Assembly (NCBI GenBank): GCA_001940855.1
Contig: MSGS01000031.1
Coordinates: 22,867-86,866 of the forward strand
Origin: Christensenellaceae bacterium Phil1
GTDB lineage: Bacteria > Bacillota > Clostridia > Christensenellales > CAG-138
Direction: 5' to 3'
Length of the DNA stretch: 64,000 nucleotides
Shown here: positions 34,025 to 41,612 of the stretch, in pieces
Position numbering within the stretch: the first letter of the stretch is position 1
Layout: each line of letters begins with the position of its first letter
The notes under the pieces: model-generated
Seen by the model: the letters and a program-made list of their open reading frames with translations, nothing else
What the model was told of the DNA's origin: nothing
Databases searched by the model: none
Position numbers and translations under genes: made by a program

Positions 34025-34654
34025 CTACTGCGGCAGTACCAGTTCGCATTCGCCTGCAAGTTCCGGCTTGCAGCGGCCGTCGGTGCGCTCTATTATGGCC
34101 TTTGTAATGCTGTCCGCCTCTTTCTTAGCACAGGATATCGAAAGGCGTATCTCGTCCGTAAATTCGCTTTCGGTTATTGCGGCATTTGACTTTGCTATAA
34201 GGCTTTCTATCGCACCATAGCGGGAATAGTCGCACCTGAGTGCTATCAGCGCGCCGGGAATGTGCTTTTCCACTCCTGCTGCCTTAACGGCGTCTGCCGC
34301 GCCCGATGAATATGCGCGCACAAGTCCGCCCGCGCCTAACAGTATTCCGCCGAAGTAGCGCGTTACTGTGCAAAGCACATAGGTCAGCTCGTTTGCTTTC
34401 AGCACCTCAAGGATAGGCATTCCCGCCGTGCCGGATGGCTCGCCCGCGTCGCTGAAGCGGGTAGTCTCGCTCAGTTCGCCTATTCTGTATGCATAGCAAA
34501 CGTGCGTGGCGTCCGGATATTGCTTCCTTACTTCATTCAGCTTTGAAAGCGCCTCGTCTTCGCTCCTTACCGGAAAACATTGGGATATGAAGCGGGAGCG
34601 GTTTATTATCCGCTCCGTTTTCGCTTCTGTATGTGCTGTTTTATACGGCCTCAT
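34025..34654 (-). CDS. yigZ: YigZ/IMPACT family protein
   Basis: The 209-residue protein has the UPF0029 N-terminal domain with Arg-Ser-Arg-Phe-Ile and the segment Asp-Ala-Gly-Glu-Pro-Ser-Gly-Thr-Ala-Gly near 69-78, followed by Arg-Tyr-Phe-Gly-Gly-Ile-x-Leu-Gly-x-Gly-Gly-Leu-Val-Arg near 100-114, all diagnostic of YigZ/IMPACT. The family is linked to translation control in eukaryotes; its bacterial role is unclear. It starts 6 bp after tyrS, so the two are probably cotranscribed. Confidence 0.92.
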   Translation of the reverse strand: MRPYKTAHTEAKTERIINRSRFISQCFPVRSEDEALSKLNEVRKQYPDATHVCYAYRIGELSETTRFSDAGEPSGTAGMPILEVLKANELTYVLCTVTRYFGGILLGAGGLVRAYSSGAADAVKAAGVEKHIPGALIALRCDYSRYGAIESLIAKSNAAITESEFTDEIRLSISCAKKEADSITKAIIERTDGRCKPELAGECELVLPQ

Positions 34655-34660
34655 GGGGCG

Positions 34661-35887
34661 TTAGCCCTTTATTACGCGCAGGAAGCCCTTCTTGCCCTTT
34701 TTCAGTATTATACCGCTTTCAAGGGCGGCGGGGTCTGCCGCGGCGTAAACATCGGTCACTTTAGCGTCGTTCATCAGTACGCCGCCGCCTTCTATTGTAC
34801 GGCGCGCGTCGCTCTTGCTGGTGCAAAGCTTACCAAGCACCAGAAGATCGGTAACCCTAAGGCCGGTGGATTCGATTTCGGCATCGCTCAGCTTGAGCGT
34901 GGGCATGTGCTCTATATCTCCGCCGCCGCCGAACAGGGCTTCGGCTGCCTGCTGGGCCTTCTTGGCCTCTTCTTCACCGTGTACCTGAGCGGTAAGGGTG
35001 TATGCAAGCACCTTCTTAGCCTCGTTTATGTTGGCCGTGGGCGCGGTGAGGGCGTTTATTTCGTCTATGGGCATAAAGGTGAGCATCTTGAAGCAGTTCT
35101 GCACGCCGTTATCGTCCACATTGCGCCAGTACTGATAGAATTCGTAAGGGCTGGTCTTTGCGGGGTCAAGCCACAGCGCGCCCTTTTCGGTTTTGCCCAT
35201 CTTTTTGCCTTCACTCGTGGCAAGAAGTCCCGTGGTCAGCGCGAACGCAGCATGCTGCTCTTTGCGCCTTATAAGGTCGGCGCCGCTGAGGATGTTGCTC
35301 CACTGGTCGTCGCCGCCCATTTCCAGCACGCAGCCGTATTTCTGGTGCAGCATAAGGAAATCGTAGCTCTGCATCAGCATGTAGCCCATTTCAAAGAAAG
35401 TGAGGCCGCGCTCCATGCGCTGCTTGTAGCATTCTGCGGCAAGCATTCTGTTAACGCTGAACAGGGAACCTATGTCGCGCATAAACTCAAGGAAGTTGAG
35501 CGAATGCAGCCAGGTGGCGTTGTTTTCTATTATGGCGGCGTTTTCGCCTTCAAAGTTGAGCACGTGCGCCATCTGCTTCTGGAAGCAGGAAGCGTTGTGC
35601 TGTATCTCTTCTGTGGTCATCATGCGGCGCATGTCCGTTTTGCCGGAAGGGTCGCCGATGTATGCCGTGCCGCCGCCGAGCAGCACTATAGGCCTATGGC
35701 CCGCGCGCTGCATATGCGCCATGGTCATCAGCGCAACATAGTGACCGATGTGCAGGCTGTCTGCCGTGGGGTCGAAGCCGATGTAGAAGGTCAGTTTCTC
35801 TTTGCCCATCAGTTCCCTGAGTTCTTCGGGATGGGAACATTGCTTAACAAGGCCGCGTTCCTCAAGTATGTCGTATGCGTTTCTCAT
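34661..35887 (-). CDS. tyrS: Tyrosyl-tRNA synthetase
   Basis: The 408-residue class I synthetase charges tRNA-Tyr. It has His46-Ile-Gly-His49, the tyrosine-binding Asp-x-x-Gln-Trp segment near 194-196, the KMSKS-type motif Lys229-Met-Gly-Lys-Thr233 and a C-terminal S4 RNA-binding domain (about 345-408). Size and motif order match the TyrRS form of Bacillota. It sits 21 bp after the YcxB-like gene. No T-box leader is visible upstream, though many clostridial tyrS genes have one. Confidence 0.96.
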   Translation of the reverse strand: MRNAYDILEERGLVKQCSHPEELRELMGKEKLTFYIGFDPTADSLHIGHYVALMTMAHMQRAGHRPIVLLGGGTAYIGDPSGKTDMRRMMTTEEIQHNASCFQKQMAHVLNFEGENAAIIENNATWLHSLNFLEFMRDIGSLFSVNRMLAAECYKQRMERGLTFFEMGYMLMQSYDFLMLHQKYGCVLEMGGDDQWSNILSGADLIRRKEQHAAFALTTGLLATSEGKKMGKTEKGALWLDPAKTSPYEFYQYWRNVDDNGVQNCFKMLTFMPIDEINALTAPTANINEAKKVLAYTLTAQVHGEEEAKKAQQAAEALFGGGGDIEHMPTLKLSDAEIESTGLRVTDLLVLGKLCTSKSDARRTIEGGGVLMNDAKVTDVYAAADPAALESGIILKKGKKGFLRVIKG

Positions 35888-35908
35888 TTCAGTCTCCTCG
35901 AAAATATG

Positions 35909-36427
35909 TTATTTGCTTATTATTTTGAATTTATCGCCAAGCCGTTCGCTCAAAAGCGCGCCAAGCCTGTTACTGCCGTCCTTATCAAAGCCGGCCTTAT
36001 CAATTATCAGCGCAAGGGCCTTGTTTGAATAAAGATAAAAGCAGTCGTTCGTTTCGTATGCGCAGAGCAGCTTATCGTAATCATAGCTTTGCTCATGCCC
36101 GTTTATGCTCATAGTTACGCCGGAATCACGGAAGCGGTATTCGTGCCGGAGATTGATGAACGAAGAACTGTCAAACTTCCGCGCCGGCGCTATATAGAGG
36201 AAATAATATCGCCTGCCCAACCAAGCCATGCACGCTATGCTTATGGCGAAAAGGATATATCCTCCGGCGGTTACGGAATACACGGCAGTGGCCAACGCTA
36301 TTGCGAAAAGCATAAAGAACACGGTATGCGTACCCCAAGCGACGGACTTGAACATGCGTGCGTCAAAACGCTGAAAGTCCAGCACGGCCTTTTTTGTATA
36401 TACTGTTGTGTTCATTATATCAGCCAA
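35909..36427 (-). CDS. YcxB-like membrane protein
   Basis: The 172-residue protein has two hydrophobic helices (about 30-50 and 54-72) followed by a soluble domain with the YcxB pattern (Tyr-Arg-Phe-x-Asp-x-Gly-Val, then a Tyr-Asp-Tyr-Asp-Lys-Leu segment and Phe-Tyr-Leu-Tyr). The start is a TTG with AGGAGG 11 bases before it; an ATG four codons later is too far from that site. It leads the tyrS-yigZ transcript. Function unknown. Confidence 0.72.
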   Translation of the reverse strand: MADIMNTTVYTKKAVLDFQRFDARMFKSVAWGTHTVFFMLFAIALATAVYSVTAGGYILFAISIACMAWLGRRYYFLYIAPARKFDSSSFINLRHEYRFRDSGVTMSINGHEQSYDYDKLLCAYETNDCFYLYSNKALALIIDKAGFDKDGSNRLGALLSERLGDKFKIISK

Positions 36428-36458
36428 TGCCTGATACTCCTCCTAAAAGCATGGAAAT

Positions 36459-36487
36459 AGTGTATCATTTTTTATCCCTTTTAGCAA
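36459..36487 (-). promoter_or_regulatory. Promoter of the YcxB-like/tyrS/yigZ operon
   Basis: On the minus strand TTGCTA (36487-36482) and TACACT (36464-36459) have 17-base spacing, about 30 bases before the start of the first gene. Confidence 0.65.
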
Positions 36488-36527
36488 TACGGGCTTATCC
36501 TGTATTTATAATGCTTTTTATTATCTG

Positions 36528-36557
36528 TTGTAATTTGGCGCACTATGCGGCTATAAT
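36528..36557 (+). promoter_or_regulatory. Promoter of tadA
   Basis: TTGTAA (36528-36533) and TATAAT (36552-36557) with 18-base spacing lie 34 bases before the tadA ATG. Confidence 0.65.
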
Positions 36558-36591
36558 AATGCCTATACAAATTATGGAGAGTACAATGTAA

Positions 36592-37047
36592 ATGTACGGC
36601 GAATGCGATAAATATTATATGCGTCTGGCGATAGAGCAGGCGAGGGCGGCAATGGCGCTGGGGGAGGTGCCGATAGGTGCGGTCATAGTGAAGGACGGCG
36701 AGGTGATAGCAGCAGCACATAATATGTGCGAATCAAGCGGCGATCCTACCGCGCATGCTGAGCTTACAGCCCTTCAGGCCGCTGCCGAAAGAATAGGCAA
36801 GCGTGCGCTTTGCGAATGCGAACTGTATGTAACGGTTGAGCCGTGCGCAATGTGTGCGGGTGCAATAATCAACGCGCGGCTTAAAAAGACGGTGTTTGGC
36901 GCGCATGAGGAGCGTACGGGCTGCATGGGCAGCGTTATGGATATAAGCGAAGGGTATTTTATCAATTCCGTGCGGGCATACGGCGGGGTGCTTGAGAATG
37001 AGTGCGCGGCGCTTATGGGAAGCTTTTTTGGTGATAAAAGGCAATGA
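36592..37047 (+). CDS. tadA: tRNA-specific adenosine deaminase TadA
   Basis: The 151-residue enzyme converts adenosine-34 of tRNA-Arg to inosine. It has the zinc ligands and proton shuttle His55-Ala-Glu57 and Pro84-Cys85-Ala-Met-Cys88, and the usual family length of about 150-160. It is transcribed alone, divergent from the tyrS group. In Bacillus the SRP RNA gene follows tadA; here the following interval lacks recognisable SRP RNA motifs. Confidence 0.95.
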   Translation: MYGECDKYYMRLAIEQARAAMALGEVPIGAVIVKDGEVIAAAHNMCESSGDPTAHAELTALQAAAERIGKRALCECELYVTVEPCAMCAGAIINARLKKTVFGAHEERTGCMGSVMDISEGYFINSVRAYGGVLENECAALMGSFFGDKRQ

Positions 37048-37225
37048 TACAAAGTTTATTCACAAACCGGCTACCGAAGGTTCATCTATTATTCTTACCC
37101 ATGACACATTTGGGGTTTATCATAACAACATCGGAAGCAAGCAAGACTTTTTCTTCCGTATGTGATACCTTCCTGCGATAAGATGCCGGCTCGGGCTGTC
37201 CCCGGGTCGGCATCGTCTATTTTTG
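37048..37225 (+). other. Non-coding interval after tadA with a strong terminator, possible small RNA
   Basis: After tadA come 134 bases with no good reading frame, then a long GC stem (37182-37188 with 37208-37214, extended by inner pairs) followed by GTCTATTTTT. The stem is a convincing plus-strand terminator. Its distance from tadA leaves room for a small RNA or a long 3' UTR. The SRP RNA signature GGAAGGAAGCAG is not present. Confidence 0.5.
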
Positions 37226-37236
37226 GATAAAACAGC

Positions 37237-37260
37237 GCCCGGAAGCGGTTGCTTCCGGGC
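37237..37260 (-). terminator. Terminator of tkt
   Basis: A perfect 10-bp stem (37237-37246 with 37251-37260) with a 4-base loop lies 19 bases beyond the tkt stop; the minus strand continues GCTGTTTTATCC. Confidence 0.75.
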
Positions 37261-37279
37261 ATATATGTAAACAGTAATT

Positions 37280-39259
37280 TTAGCGGTTGCGTTTGATAAC
37301 TTCTATTGCCGCATTGGCCACGTTTTCCGCCGTGAAGCCGAACTCTTTGAACAGCACGGCGCCTTTTGCGCTTGCGCCGAAGTGGTCAAGGCCTATGCTT
37401 GCACCGTCAAGGCCGACATACGCGCCCCAGGGCTGGGTAGCGCCGGCTTCTATGCTTACGCGCGCGCGTATTGAGGCGGGCAGAACGCTCTGCTGATATT
37501 CTTCGGTCTGCTCGCGGAACAGTTCCATGCAGGGCATGGACACAAGGCGGGCGGTGTAACCCTGTACGGAAAGAATATCCGCGGCCTTGTACATCAACTC
37601 AACCTCGGAACCGGATGCCATCAATATAACATCGGGCGTGCCCTTGGGTTCGCGCAGAATGTAACCGCCAAGCATAGCCTTGTCACAGGTATCCTCAAGC
37701 TGGGGCAGGTTTTGGCGGGAAAGTGCCATTACGCTGGGCGCGTTCAGCTTAAGCGCGGCGCGGTAAGCGTATGCCGTCTCCTTTTGATCGGCAGGGCGGA
37801 ACACATATGTGTTTGGCGTTGCGCGCAGCGATGCAAGCTGCTCTATGGGCTGATGCGTGGGGCCATCCTCGCCAACGCCTATGCTGTCGTGCGTAAGCAC
37901 ATATGTTACAGGCAGCTTCATGAGCGCGCTGAGCCTGAGCGCGGGCTTTACATAATCGCTGAACACGAAGAACGTAGCGCAGTACGCCCTTAGCCCGCCG
38001 TAAAGGGCTATGCCGTTGGCTATGCAGGCCATGGCCAGTTCGCGCACGCCAAAGTGTATGTTGCAGCCTTCGCGGCAATCGGGCGCGAAGTAGCCGCTGG
38101 TTTTAAGTTCTGTATTGTTGGAAGGGCCAAGGTCCGCACTGCCGCCGAAAAGGTTGGGCATATGCGCGAATATGCGGTTGAGCACAACTCCGCCGCAGGA
38201 GCGGGTGGCCTTGGGCGCGTCTGCCGCAAGCATTTCATCATCGCTGAACACATCTTCGCTCACTTCGCCCTTGCGCCAGGATTCAAGCTGCGCGGCGAGC
38301 TCGGGATATGCTTCGGCATAGCCTGCATACATTTCTTCGTATTCTTTGCGTGCGCGCGCCCCGCGCAGGGACAGCGCCTCAAAGTGGGCATATACGTCCT
38401 CGGGAATATCAAACGGCGGATTCTTCCAGCCAAGGCGCTTGCGCATGTCCGCAATAACATCATCGCCAAGGGGGGAACCGTGCGCGCCGGCCGAACCTTC
38501 TTTAAGAGTGCCATGGGCAATGTCCGTATGCACTATTATAAGGGAAGGCTTTTCGGCCTCTATACGTGCTTCCTCAAGGGCGAGCGATATGGCGACGATA
38601 TCTTCACCGTTTTCAACGTTTATTACCTGCCAGCCCATTGCGCCGAAGCGGGCGGCGACGTTTTCGGTAAAGGCTATATCGGTGGAACCTTCTATGGTGA
38701 TGCGGTTGCTGTCGTATATGGCTATAAGCTTGTTCAGCTTCTGCGTACCGGCAAGGCTTGCCGCCTCGTATGATGCGCCTTCCATCATGCAGCCGTCGCC
38801 CATAAGGACGTATGTATAGTTATCAACAACGTTGAAGCCTTCTTTATTAAATATGGCAGCCATGTGCGCTTCAGCCATCGCCATACCTACGGCCATGGCA
38901 AATCCCTGGCCGAGCGGGCCTGTGGTCGCTTCCACACCAACGGTGTGGCCGTATTCGGGATGGCCGGGAGTAAGGCTTCCGTACTGGCGGAACTGCTGCA
39001 TGTCCTCTATGGTCAAACCATAGCCGTAAAGATGAAGCAGGGAATAAAGCAGGCTGGACGCATGGCCGGAAGAAAGGACGAATCTGTCCCTGCCGGGCCA
39101 GTTGGGGTGCTTAGGGTCATGGCGCATGTCGCTCCATATGGCATACGCGGCGGGCGCTGCACCTATGGGCATGCCGGGGTGGCCGCTGTTGGCCTTTTGA
39201 ACGGTGTCTGCCGAAAGCACGCGGATAGCGCTGATAGCCTTGGCTTCGATGGGTCGCAT
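37280..39259 (-). CDS. tkt: Transketolase
   Basis: The 659-residue thiamine-diphosphate enzyme moves two-carbon units between sugar phosphates in the pentose phosphate pathway. It has the N-terminal His-x-Gly-x-Pro segments, Gly-Asp-Gly-Cys-Met-x-Glu-Gly near 153-160 for cofactor binding, and Gly-Pro-Thr-His-Gln-Pro near the C-terminal domain start. This is the full-length fused form, not the split tktA/tktB seen in some anaerobes. It is a single gene with its own promoter and terminator. Confidence 0.96.
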   Translation of the reverse strand: MRPIEAKAISAIRVLSADTVQKANSGHPGMPIGAAPAAYAIWSDMRHDPKHPNWPGRDRFVLSSGHASSLLYSLLHLYGYGLTIEDMQQFRQYGSLTPGHPEYGHTVGVEATTGPLGQGFAMAVGMAMAEAHMAAIFNKEGFNVVDNYTYVLMGDGCMMEGASYEAASLAGTQKLNKLIAIYDSNRITIEGSTDIAFTENVAARFGAMGWQVINVENGEDIVAISLALEEARIEAEKPSLIIVHTDIAHGTLKEGSAGAHGSPLGDDVIADMRKRLGWKNPPFDIPEDVYAHFEALSLRGARARKEYEEMYAGYAEAYPELAAQLESWRKGEVSEDVFSDDEMLAADAPKATRSCGGVVLNRIFAHMPNLFGGSADLGPSNNTELKTSGYFAPDCREGCNIHFGVRELAMACIANGIALYGGLRAYCATFFVFSDYVKPALRLSALMKLPVTYVLTHDSIGVGEDGPTHQPIEQLASLRATPNTYVFRPADQKETAYAYRAALKLNAPSVMALSRQNLPQLEDTCDKAMLGGYILREPKGTPDVILMASGSEVELMYKAADILSVQGYTARLVSMPCMELFREQTEEYQQSVLPASIRARVSIEAGATQPWGAYVGLDGASIGLDHFGASAKGAVLFKEFGFTAENVANAAIEVIKRNR

Positions 39260-39298
39260 AAACTACCTCCGAGATTGCATTTTTTGTTTGCAGGATGT

Positions 39299-39307
39299 AT
39301 TATACCA
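39299..39307 (-). promoter_or_regulatory. Extended -10 promoter element of tkt
   Basis: TGGTATAAT reads on the minus strand about 40 bases before tkt, a TGnTATAAT extended -10. The -35 (TTCCAT) is weak, as expected for an extended -10 promoter. Confidence 0.6.
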
Positions 39308-39490
39308 TATGATTGGAAATGATGGAACGAATTATGCCGTATTATTATTCAGGAATATTTCATGCGGCGATGAGCGTACATATAAGCAGCTTGCTTAGGC
39401 GGCGGGGTTCGATGCGAAGCAAAATTTGCTCAAAAATGAAAAATCGACCTCATTTTAACATTTGTGTCACAGCAATGCGCGTACGGCCGC

Positions 39491-39519
39491 TTGATATAAT
39501 GCGTAAAATGCGCTAAAAT
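39491..39519 (+). promoter_or_regulatory. SigA-type promoter of the Asp23-fakA-recG operon
   Basis: TTGATA (39491-39496) and TAAAAT (39514-39519) are spaced 17 bases, 38 bases before the Asp23-family ATG. The remaining part of the roughly 300-bp gap back to tkt is AT-rich and shows nothing else. Confidence 0.75.
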
Positions 39520-39557
39520 AAACTATCAAATTATTTAGTGAAGAAGGAGGGAGCTAA

Positions 39558-39911
39558 ATGCCCGGAATCATTAATACGGAACTTGGCGCCATATCTATAC
39601 CGGATGAGATCGTGGCAACCATAGCAGGCTATGCTGCCAGCGAGAATTACGGAATAGTCGGCATGCACGCCAAAACTACCGGCGATCAGCTTTGGAAGCT
39701 TGTCGGGGGCGACAATCAGCGCCGCGGCGTGAAAGTCACCTGCGTAGAAGGCGACCAGATCGATATAGATCTGTTTGTTACTATCATATACGGCGCAAGC
39801 CTTACCGCCGTTGCGGAGAATGCAATCGGCAACGTGCGCTATCGTGTGGAGGACATGACGGGACTTAAAGTGCGCAATGTGAATATTCACGTTGAAGGCG
39901 TACGCGCCTGA
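39558..39911 (+). CDS. Asp23/Gls24 family protein
   Basis: The 117-residue protein has the Asp23 fold pattern: Ile-x-Ile-Pro-x-Glu-Ile/Val near the start, Ala-Gly-Tyr-Ala-Ala, Gly-Ile-Val-Gly-Met, then beta strands and Val-x-x-Val-Asn-Ile-x-Val-Glu-Gly-Val at the end. The family is a common companion of fakA in Clostridia (YloU in Bacillus) and is implicated in envelope stress or lipid metabolism. AAGGAGGG precedes its ATG. fakA follows after 56 bp. Confidence 0.9.
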   Translation: MPGIINTELGAISIPDEIVATIAGYAASENYGIVGMHAKTTGDQLWKLVGGDNQRRGVKVTCVEGDQIDIDLFVTIIYGASLTAVAENAIGNVRYRVEDMTGLKVRNVNIHVEGVRA

Positions 39912-39967
39912 AATTGATAATGCTTTCCATGCGGCGTGAACGCAGGGGAAGCACGGAGGAAACTGAT

Positions 39968-41611
39968 TTGGAAAACATGACCATAGGCGGCGCGATGCTG
40001 AAGGAAATGTTCCTTACCGGCGCGGCGCTGCTTGAAAAGAACCGGGCGTATATCGATTCGCTCAATGTGTTTCCCGTGCCGGATGGCGATACGGGAACCA
40101 ATATGTCCATGACGATGCAGAGCGCCGTCAAGGAAATACAGAATTGCAAAGGCACCAATGTGAGCGATATCGCAGCGGCGGCCTCTTTGGGCGCACTCAA
40201 GGGTGCGCGCGGCAATTCGGGCGTTATATTGTCCCAGATATTAAGGGGCTTTGCGCGCGCACTTTCAGGCAAAGAAGAAATGGCGCCGGAAAACTTTGCC
40301 GCCGCGCTTATGACAGGCACCGAGGCCGCGTATAAGGCCGTTATGAAGCCCAAGGAAGGCACCATGCTCACCGTTGCGCGCATGATGGCGGAAGCCGTTG
40401 CCAAGGAAGCGAACGAGGGCGCAAACCTTTATAAGCTTATAGACGTTATGATAGACGAAGGCGAGCGTGCGCTGCGGCTCACGCCGGAGCTTTTGCCTGT
40501 GCTTAAGGAAGCGGGCGTTGTGGATTCCGGCGGCAAGGGCCTTGTTACCATACTTCGCGGCTTTAAGATGGTTATAGACGGCGAGGAAGTTGATGAATAC
40601 GTCCTTGCACCGCAGCAGAATACTGCCGAGATAACAGGCAATGAAGAAGGCGCGGATCTTGAAGCGCTTGACGATATAGAGTTCGGCTATTGCACGGAAT
40701 TTTTCATAATACATCTTGATGAGTCGTTCTCTGAGGCGGATTTGGACAAGCTGCGCGAAAAGCTTATGAAGATAGGTGATTCCGTTGTTGTGGCCCATGA
40801 TTCGGACTTTATAAAGATCCATGTTCATTCAAATTGCCCCGGCAAGATACTTCAGCTTGCGTTAAGGCTTGGCGAGATAGACCGCATAAAGATAGAGAAT
40901 ATGCGCGAGCAGAACCGCGAATTGCTTGCCAACATGAAGAAGAACGAGAAAGAGAACGCTCTTGTCGCCGTGAGCATAAGCGACGGTATAGACGAAGTTT
41001 ATAAGGCGATAGGCGTGAACAATCTCATCTCCGGCGGGCAGACCATGAACCCGAGCATAGACAGCATAACCAAGGCCATACGCCGCGCAAACGCCAGGAA
41101 CGTTTTTGTGCTGCCCAACAATTCAAACATAATCATGGCGGCCCAGCAGGCCGCGGCCATAAGCGACCGCAACGTTATCGTAATACCCAGCAAGACCATG
41201 ATGCAGGGCCTTAGCGCCGCGCTTGCATACAGCGATGATGTTGACGTTGAAACCAATACGGAGCGCATGACTGCCGCCATAAAGCAGGTGCTTTCCGGTT
41301 CCGTAACATATGCCGTGCGCGATACGCAGTTCAATGGCGAAAAGATATCCCAGGGCGATATAATCGGCCTGCTCGATAACGTGATAACCAAGGTTGGCAC
41401 CAGCGTGGACAGCGTTGCCGTTGAACTTCTTTGCAGCATGATAGAGAATAAGGGCGATGACTGTATGGCCACCATATTCTATGGCGAAGGCGCAGATGAG
41501 GACAGCGCGCATGCCGTTGCCGATGCAGTGAATGAAAAATATCCCGATGCGGAAATAACGGTGCAGTACGGCGGTCAGCCGCTTTACTACTATTATTTCT
41601 CCGTGGAATAA
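39968..41611 (+). CDS. fakA: Fatty acid kinase catalytic subunit FakA (DAK2 domain)
   Basis: The 547-residue protein has the DAK2/DhaL ATP-binding domain with Pro-Asp-Gly-Asp-Thr-Gly-Thr-Asn-Met near 38-46 and Gly-Ala-Arg-Gly-Asn-Ser-Gly-Val near 80-87, followed by the YloV-type middle and C-terminal domains. FakA phosphorylates fatty acids held by a FakB protein, feeding them into phospholipid synthesis. The TTG at 39968 is preferred because GGAGGA lies seven bases upstream; ATG codons further upstream lack a site. It ends one base before recG. Confidence 0.9.
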   Translation: MENMTIGGAMLKEMFLTGAALLEKNRAYIDSLNVFPVPDGDTGTNMSMTMQSAVKEIQNCKGTNVSDIAAAASLGALKGARGNSGVILSQILRGFARALSGKEEMAPENFAAALMTGTEAAYKAVMKPKEGTMLTVARMMAEAVAKEANEGANLYKLIDVMIDEGERALRLTPELLPVLKEAGVVDSGGKGLVTILRGFKMVIDGEEVDEYVLAPQQNTAEITGNEEGADLEALDDIEFGYCTEFFIIHLDESFSEADLDKLREKLMKIGDSVVVAHDSDFIKIHVHSNCPGKILQLALRLGEIDRIKIENMREQNRELLANMKKNEKENALVAVSISDGIDEVYKAIGVNNLISGGQTMNPSIDSITKAIRRANARNVFVLPNNSNIIMAAQQAAAISDRNVIVIPSKTMMQGLSAALAYSDDVDVETNTERMTAAIKQVLSGSVTYAVRDTQFNGEKISQGDIIGLLDNVITKVGTSVDSVAVELLCSMIENKGDDCMATIFYGEGADEDSAHAVADAVNEKYPDAEITVQYGGQPLYYYYFSVE

Positions 41612-41612
41612 A

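Noticed and set aside
34580..36028. Plus-strand frame of about 480 codons opposite tyrS
   Set aside because: It is an antisense shadow of tyrS, which has HIGH and KMSKS-type motifs and an S4 domain.
35888..36591. T-box leader for tyrS
   Set aside because: tyrS starts 21 bp after another gene, and no GGGTGGNACCGCG-type sequence is visible upstream of the operon.
37048..37181. SRP RNA gene after tadA
   Set aside because: The location fits Bacillus gene order, but the conserved GGAAGGAAGCAG region of SRP RNA helix 8 is absent, so I call it only an unassigned interval.
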